From Zoroaster sp. YZ-2022 (taxonomy: Eukaryota; Echinodermata; Asteroidea; Forcipulatida; Zoroasteridae): a DNA stretch of 64,000 bases. The stretch spans positions 79,974,472 through 80,038,471 of the forward strand of contig CM055816.1 of assembly GCA_029582265.1 (NCBI GenBank). Reading direction: 5' to 3'. Of the stretch, positions 58,207 to 64,000 are shown in pieces. The notes beneath the pieces were generated by a model that was given only the letters and a program-made list of their open reading frames with translations, was not told where the DNA came from and searched no databases. Within the stretch, counting starts at the first letter, position 1. Each line of letters starts with the position of its first letter. The translations under genes and the position numbers were made by a program.

Positions 58207-59672
58207 AAAATGCAGTGCTTTTTACCTTCAATCTTTCCCTGTAGATTGAAAGTCTTCTTTTGTAGTTCTGTGTGGTTCTTTATTTGTGGCCAAAATACTT
58301 TTCTGCATTTGCTCATGGAAGATTATCAGTCTGTGTTACTTGTTTGTCATTTTCGTTGTCCACAAGATGACAACTTTGTTTACAAATGAATTGTTCATAT
58401 TGAAAATATAAATACGATTTTTAAAACGTGTATAAGTGAATAAATTTACTTTTTAATCGGTATTGTAATAACGAAATTAACTGAAATGCACTGAAATGTC
58501 ATGGACATTAATTTTATAGTTTGATTTGTGCCATTAGTGAAGCAAAGGTGATTATCACTTTATTATTTAAAATGAATTTACATTTGAATGAATTTCAAGC
58601 TGACTATTAATATTAATATTAAAGAGTTTATCTTAACCTTCATGGTTTAGATTTTCTTAAAGAAAAATCATCTGACTGAATAGGCTCAAACTCCACTGTA
58701 CTCAACATATTTGTATAAGTGAATAAATTGAATTTTTAATCGGTACAAAATTAACTGAAATGCACTGAAATGTCATGAACATTTATAGTTTGATTTGTGC
58801 AATTAGTGAAACAAAGGTGAATTAGTAATAATTATCATTTTTTAATTTAAAATGAATTTACATTAGCTATGAATGAATTTCACGCTGCTATTAATATTAA
58901 TCTTACAATGTTTACCTTAACCTTCGTGGTTTCGATTTTCTTAAGGAAAAATCATCTGACTAAAATAGGCTCAAACTCCACTGTAATCAACATATTTCTT
59001 TGCATTTTAATTTGGAATTATGAAAAAGATTTTGAATCAGATTGTTTTGTATAATAATTAAGCATTAATTTATTGAGCAAAATTGCTTTTGTGAATCTAC
59101 TCTTACAATGTTGTGTACATTTTGTTAAGAGATTGTTTAAAGAGATTTGTATGCGAACTTGAACAATAAACCATTAAGACAGGACCGACTTTCAGAATTA
59201 TTTGATTGCGTGAATATAATATTGATTTGAAGGATCATAATTTTAACAAACTACAAAATATGTTTGGGAAGGATGGTCTCCTATTTTTGAAATTTGATCA
59301 GCTATATAATATTTGTAGTGTTTGTTTATTCCCCGCAAAAAACGAACCAAACAAATGCAACACCCATGATTATCATAGCCACAGTGCCATACATTTATTT
59401 GTCTGTCCCCTTAAAACTGGGCATAGTACATGTATAAGTCAATTGGGAATTCAAAGTAATTGACACTAATATTGTGACTCTGTTACCGGTGCGCGTCTGA
59501 TAAGCGTGATTTTGTTTTAAAATAATACCATTTTCAGCTTTTAATATAACAAATTAACCCCGCAAAAAGAAAGAAAATATATTAAAGTCAATTTATAACG
59601 CATCATTAACTGAACGTACTACGCGTGCGCACAACAGATGCGTCGTGTGGCATAGAGCACAGAAATGTATCT
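58207..59672. repeat. 3' non-coding part of transposon B with 283-bp tandem duplication
   Basis: Sequence starting GTATAAGTGAATAAATT at about 58,430 is repeated from about 58,713 to 58,998 (AATCGGTA, GAAATGCACTGAAATGTCAT and TTAACCTTC...GGTTT in both). No gene in this part. Confidence 0.75.
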
Positions 59673-59972
59673 TCTGGTCTCACGAAGTGACCTATCTTGA
59701 TACGTCGCTCGCTGCACAAAGAAAACATGAAGATTGGGATTTCTCGAAATGACGCATGACTTTGACACTTAATTATACATATTTATACTTGATATGTTAT
59801 AACTCAAACAATGCAATATAAACGACAATAATCTATCTAGCCATTTTCATAATATCAATTCCATAGGAGTGACCCTTTTCTGCGAAATGATTATTTCAAA
59901 ATGAGCTTTAACTATAAACGCGTTTTTCTCTAAACGACACAAACTGAGATAGGTCACTTCGTGGGACCAGCG

Positions 59973-60722
59973 ACGATAATAGTCATGAAGCAGTTGCTGA
60001 TTCATTGAATATAATATGCCACTATTTATTAATGAAGTTGGTATAGATAGTACACCTGTCAGTATGACCATTATAATGCATAATATTCAGGGATTGCAAG
60101 CACATTATATGGACTTGAAATGTAACAGTGAAATAATGGAAGCAGATTTTATATGTCTGACAGAAACATGGACCGAAGATCAACTGCAGTATGGCATGCA
60201 ACTGAATGACTTCCGAAACTACCATCAACCCATATGTCTTTCCTATGATAATTCTAATCAGCTGACTGAAATGTTACAGCAACAGCGTCATGGAGGTTTA
60301 GCAGTATACAGTAAAACATATAAAGCAACAAGTAGACTTATGCTGCCTGTCCAAAACATTGAATATATTGCTTTCCAGATCATATCTGATATGTCATTAG
60401 TAGTTGTTATCTATCGACCAGTGTTATATGTGCTTCGGGAATTCATATCTCATATAAAAATCCTTCTGAATGAAATGCACAAAGTATCCAATAAATGTAT
60501 AATAATGGGAGACGTTAATGATGATGTTTTGAGTGTAAAGAGTAAATGTAATTCAATCATTGTGAATATCATGGGTGAGCAAGCTGTGTGTTGTAGATGC
60601 TACAACTGAGAAGCGAACATTGATTGATCAGGTCTATGTGAGAGGTTTAGAATATGTTAAAACTGATGTGATTCCTACTTATTATAGCTATCATGAGATT
60701 GTTAAAGTTCAAATTTGAAATA
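59973..60722 (+). pseudogene. EEP-type endonuclease domain of the Helitron
   Basis: Just after the transposon B end the frame reads DNSHEAVADSLNI, then one base off MPLFINEVGIDSTP, IIMHNIQGLQAHYMDLKCNS, ADFICLTETWTEDQ, RHGGLAVYSKTYK, VVVIYRPVLYVL and KCIIMGDVNDDVL; after a further one-base shift near 60,590 come TTEKRTLIDQVYV and IPTYYSYHEIVKV. The LTETW Glu, the IYRP and GDVND motifs and the YYSxH end match the endonuclease/exonuclease/phosphatase fold; Asp of the usual SDH is replaced by Tyr-His (YSYHE). At least two frameshifts mean it is not functional. Confidence 0.7.
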
Positions 60723-61247
60723 TGACCAAGAAAGGAAGCGATTTGGAACATTGAATTACATTTTTTATTTAAACATAGCTGAAAACAATGATAAATTAGA
60801 AGATTTCAATATGAAGATCAATTTCAGATTGAAATCATTGTGAAGTAATTTTGAGATATTTAGCATAATCAATACACAAAATCATCAATAAGAACTCAAT
60901 AACAATTCAAGAATAGAAACTCAACAATAACAAATCATCAATAAAACTTCAACAATAAGAAATAAGCTGAGAAATCACATGCCATGGTAACAAATGTACT
61001 GTAACAAAAATATGTGAGGGTATATATGTAAATGTATTTGCGAGGAAATCATTGTATTATTACAAATAAAGATGACATTAGAAATGAAAATTGATTCCTG
61101 AATTTGTAAAATTATTGCACATAAAATAAAGTGCTACTGAAATATCTTGGCATATCTAATTTGAGAAGAAAGTCAATGAAATGAAGGATATCTAATTTGA
61201 GAAGAAAGTCAATGAAATGAAGGATTTTCTTCTTTTTTTGGATACAG
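60723..61247. other. Probable 3' flank of the Helitron and a 38-bp duplication
   Basis: CAACAATAA/TCATCAATAA-type phrases recur at 60,880-60,960. A perfect 38-base tandem duplication (ATATCTAATTTGAGAAGAAA...) lies at about 61,152-61,228. No gene. Confidence 0.5.
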
Positions 61248-61320
61248 AGATAATGATGCAGCATCACTGAACACAAACAACATGCAGAAACTGTGGTCCA
61301 CAATGAATGTTCACAACCAT
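61248..61320 (+). CDS. Candidate internal exon, gene unknown
   Basis: Bounded by TTTTTTTGGATACAG and GTAAGT; open frame DNDAASLNTNNMQKLWSTMN then VHNH, starting phase 1 and ending phase 0. The following candidate exon at 62,671 starts in phase 0, so the two are compatible. The family is not recognised. Confidence 0.4.
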
Positions 61321-61494
61321 GTAAGTGTTGTACATACATGGTTTTGTAACTTTGTTTTGTAACTTTGTTTTAGTAAATATAACTGTGATATAGTGTAGCA
61401 TCTGCTGAAGAATAATAGTGCATTTGTTACATTTATTATTATTAACTCCATGCCAAACTGGGAGTCGCCTTCACATACACTGCCTACTGTGATC

Positions 61495-61758
61495 AAGTAG
61501 TGTTGATACCATGACCCTATTTAATTGTGAGTATCTATTACATAATCTGTCTTCTGTTCTGCAGTGATGCGACACCGTGGCCCCACTAATCTGGGAGTCT
61601 CCATTACCTATTTTGTCCATTGTGCTTAAATTGTGCAACATCATACCCCTATGCAACTGTGAGTCTTCATCATATGCTCTATCTTCTGTTCTACAATGGG
61701 TTGACACCGTGCCCCTACTCAAGCCTGCGTCTTCATCACATCGTCTGTGTTCTGTTCT
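61495..61758. repeat. 66-bp tandem repeat, four copies
   Basis: Units such as GAGTCTTCATCATATGCTCT / ATCTTCTGTTCTACAATGGG repeat every 66 bases with moderate divergence. On minus all four stay open and code for RTEDRAYDEDSQLHRGMM-type repeats, but no start, splice or family evidence supports a gene there; it lies between two plus-strand candidate exons. Confidence 0.65.
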
Positions 61759-62390
61759 ACAGTGGGGTGACATCGCAGCAATGGCACAGACCGACGGCAA
61801 TTTCGAGGCCTGCATGTGTGCTGAGTGTACGTTATCGCTCGCATGCGTGCACCACGTGTTGTGTTAAGTACGTGAGTGTGTACTGCAGCATGTACTGGCT
61901 GTGCATGCAGCGTATGTGATCAACATGGCGACCTCCGTGAGGTGGTTTTCGTCATGCGAGGTGCAAGGTTTTTTTGTCTTTCATCAACATCGGCATTGTT
62001 TTTTATTAAGAATACGATTTTTGTGTTAAAAATTGTATTTTTGGGGATTGTGAATACGATTTTTTGTCTGCTGGGGTTGGCAGCTCTGCCACAGCAATAA
62101 AAAAAAGTGCACGTTTTGTTCTCATTCGACTCGTAGTCGGTGGTGGTTTTGCAGTAAGGGAATTTGGCATAGGGATTGTACACGATACAAGTTTTGATTT
62201 CGTGCACAGATGAGTTTTTCGACAGGGATTGTACACATTAGGCCTATGGTTTAACGTCCAACGTTAACTGATGATTTGAGAATCGTTGCACAATTAATGG
62301 AAGGGGTCTTCATTACTTAGTTTCACTTGAAGGTATGTAAATTGTAAACTTTCATCCAGTAAAATCTATATTGCCGACAGTGAATCTCTG

Positions 62391-62452
62391 GCAGTTCGGC
62401 CATGTAAACATTGTAAACATACCCCCCAATCTTCATTGCATGGGAAAGTCAT
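62391..62452. repeat. 60-bp sequence duplicated at 63,037
   Basis: GCAGTTCGGCCATGTAAACA and the following TTGTAAACATACCCCC / AATCTTCATTGCATGGG recur at 63,042-63,096 almost unchanged, 0.65 kb apart. The second copy follows a G13 run. Confidence 0.75.
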
Positions 62453-62670
62453 CTCCATTAAAAACTAAATCAGAATTTGTGAAACCTCAATTTTAAAGTC
62501 AAATGTACTGCTACTAATCATTCATGAAAACAACAAATATACATTCCATTATGTCTTCAAACTAAAAAAAACATCTGCTTCTTACTTACTCAAAAAAAGA
62601 GCTGTTTTGTGGTTTTAACACCTGTACACACCTTAGTTTATACAAACATGTAAAACTTTTTCCGCCCTAG

Positions 62671-62802
62671 ATATACCGTGGAGAGATATTTCACTATGAT
62701 GAAACCATCACAGACACCTTCTATGATCCACCAGCAATTTCTGTGGTGGAAGCACTGAATGAAACAGAATTCAAAAAGATTTCAGTCACTGTACTACATA
62801 CT
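62671..62802 (+). CDS. Candidate internal exon, gene unknown
   Basis: Acceptor TTTTTCCGCCCTAG and donor GTAAGT flank 44 codons in phase 0: IYRGEIFHYDETITDTFYDP then AISVVEALNETEFKKISVTV. Well-balanced composition with no stops. Possibly part of a host gene that continues in the same direction; I do not recognise it. Confidence 0.45.
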
Positions 62803-63213
62803 GTAAGTTGCATTTCATGCCATATACTTGTCTTTATCATACCCAAGATTGACACAATAGATGTTGTATTACAGCATACATGTATGCAAGTACTCCCATC
62901 CTCCATTTATTGTTTAACCCTTATATAAAGCCAATTCTGTAAAAGGACAATACTTCAAATTCATTTCACATCTTCCAAAAGCTACTAGTCCCTTTATACA
63001 GTATAGTCTTATCCAAAGACATCCGTGGGGTGGGGGGGGGGGGCAGTTGGGCCATGTAAACATTGTAAACATACCCCCAATCTTCATTGCATGGGTGTGT
63101 CAGCCTTGGAATACATTTTGCCAGATCACCCAGTTAAAGTACCTATTTATTTTTATGCACGCGTTGGGATAGTACTGACCATCAATCCCATAAACACAAT
63201 TGGTGTAAAGATG

Positions 63214-63415
63214 TTAAAGGGACAGTATCGTCACGATCTGAGCAGACTTTCTACAAACAGGGCATGGAATCGGCGTCCTAGTTTAAGATATGCAGCAGCA
63301 ACGCAAATATGACCTTATTATGTGAGTACTATTTTCAGTCACTGGGTTAAACTAGAACTTGAACTTTGATTCCATGCCCTGTTGATCGTGACGATAAGGC
63401 CACCTTTAAACAATA
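63214..63415. mobile_element. MITE-like inverted repeat (about 200 bp)
   Basis: The left arm GTTAAAGGGACAGTATCGTCACGATC and AACAGGGCATGGAATC are matched in inverted order on the right (GATTCCATGCCCTGTT, GATCGTGACGATAAGGCCACCTTTAAAC). The left arm has a 16-base insertion. No coding sequence. Confidence 0.65.
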
Positions 63416-64000
63416 ACTTTAATTAGCTGTTACGACGACCTGTTAGTTACATACAAGAAACACAATAGTGCATATTTCTACAAGGAACAAATCCTTACCT
63501 TGTTAAGACGGCCTTACAAACTTATACGAAGTCACAACACAATGTAATTTGAAGGTTACTGTACAATGAGTTCACTACCCATGCACACTATTTCTTATGG
63601 CTCTGACATACACTTTGTCTTTCCTTTTAACACCAACCTCAACTTATGTAGTATGTATTTATTATTTATTTTGTAATTCCTTTAAAACAGTTTTCTATAT
63701 ATTTAATACAGAGTTCTACTTTTTTACAGAAAATATTTGTCTCACTCCTTTACCACAACTTTTACTTTCCCCAAAACCATCCAATTGTCACTTTGATCAA
63801 CTGTTCCTCAATTAGCTATGCTTACACCATTCACGGCAAATTGCACAAAGGGTTATGATTCAGCTAATGTTTTCATATCTTCTGAACTAGACGTCATAAC
63901 TTCATAATCTTTGTGCCGTCTTGTAGCTTACAACCTCTGTAACATTTCATTCACAAACATGACCTCACTTTGACCTTTCCTTCCGGTCCAAACAGGAAGA
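63416..64000. other. Terminal spacer
   Basis: No supported gene; the plus ORF at 63597-63815 has no recognisable features. Confidence 0.4.

Larger units (their letters stand above)
52403..59972 (+). mobile_element. DNA transposon B, complete, Sola-like (7,570 bp)
   Basis: The left end CACTGGTCCCACGAAGTGAC and the right end (minus) CGCTGGTCCCACGAAGTGAC match at 27 of 28 bases. Flanks ACGT (52,399-52,402) and ACGA (59,973-59,976) look like a 4-bp duplication with one change. Inner copies of the terminal motif occur at about 52,597-52,622 (inverted) and 59,674-59,698. Termini start C-R-Y-Y-G-G like those of transposon A, and the encoded transposase is clearly related. It interrupts a Helitron fragment. 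Confidence 0.88.
52030..60722 (+). mobile_element. Helitron/Helentron fragment, split by transposon B
   Basis: 52,030-52,402 encodes the end of a PIF1-type helicase; 59,973-60,722 encodes an endonuclease-like (EEP) domain in the order found in Helentron-type proteins, where the endonuclease follows the helicase. The two parts are separated exactly by the inverted-repeat-bounded transposon B. The Rep/HUH part is missing, so this is an old, 5'-truncated copy. Confidence 0.7.

Noticed and set aside
61471..61815. Minus-strand repeat protein of 114 codons
   Set aside because: Four 66-bp units remain open by chance because the unit is a multiple of three; no homology, and it lies between plus-strand exon candidates.

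Overview
This window looks like metazoan nuclear DNA from an invertebrate, probably a marine deuterostome or similar animal. The evidence is: AT-rich sequence; many spliced coding regions with GT..AG junctions; a tRNA-derived SINE; a CR1/L2/Jockey-type retrotransposon; PIF/Harbinger and CACTA-like elements; and a RAG1-like transposase. No species marker was found, so the organism is inferred only broadly. No housekeeping gene was recognised. Most of the coding content belongs to mobile elements, many of them nested in one another.

Layout. 1-3.1 kb: minus-strand relic of a RAG1/Transib-like transposase gene. It has a vertebrate-RAG1-like N-terminal region (several Cys pairs, a C3HC4 RING and a following zinc finger) upstream of a transposase body, and is cut by the window start. 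5.1-5.5 kb: small coding relic. 6.3-8.9 kb: spliced MADF-type DNA-binding protein with a Gln/Pro repeat region, followed by a GC-rich block to 9.7 kb. 10.1-11.3 kb: a MITE abutting the 3' end of a partial PIF/Harbinger transposase. 11.5-12.2 kb: CCATGG-rich minisatellite. 13.5-16.6 kb: CACTA-like transposase pseudogene. 17-18 kb: rearranged inverted and direct repeats.

20,464-27,654: complete DNA transposon A (28-bp perfect terminal inverted repeats, 4-bp ATGT target duplication, a Sola-like transposase gene, and a SINE inside). 28.0-29.2 kb: exons of a BEN-domain gene. 30.9-31.5 kb: second CCATGG-rich minisatellite. 32,030-38,045: complete PIF/Harbinger transposon with a two-exon transposase on plus and a Myb/trihelix protein on minus. 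38.9-40.1 kb: fragments of an unknown gene. 42.6-48.1 kb: decayed exons of another unknown animal gene family; a CR1/L2-type retrotransposon (43.4-46.8 kb) and a palindromic MITE lie in its intron. 49.7-50.1 kb: a 61-bp tandem array and repeated GAGCCGGCTC palindromes.

50.8-60.7 kb: a stack of insertions. A minus-strand transposase fragment abuts a Helitron-type PIF1 helicase fragment. That Helitron is split by complete DNA transposon B (52,403-59,972), and its endonuclease-like domain resumes at 59,973. Transposon B is related to A and carries a gene whose five exons join in phase into one uninterrupted reading frame of about 988 codons, including an internal exon duplication and a coding 42-bp minisatellite. 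61-64 kb: two candidate exons, a 66-bp tandem repeat and a small MITE.

How the parts fit: the Harbinger element supplies both proteins its superfamily normally needs (DDE transposase and Myb-like DNA binder). Transposons A and B share the same logic: a single multi-exon transposase, 28-bp termini starting CGYYGG and inner copies of the terminal motif. A recurrent feature is that several otherwise intact genes are broken by single-base changes in homopolymer runs, which may reflect sequencing error or decay. Family assignments rest on remembered motifs and architecture, with no database search.
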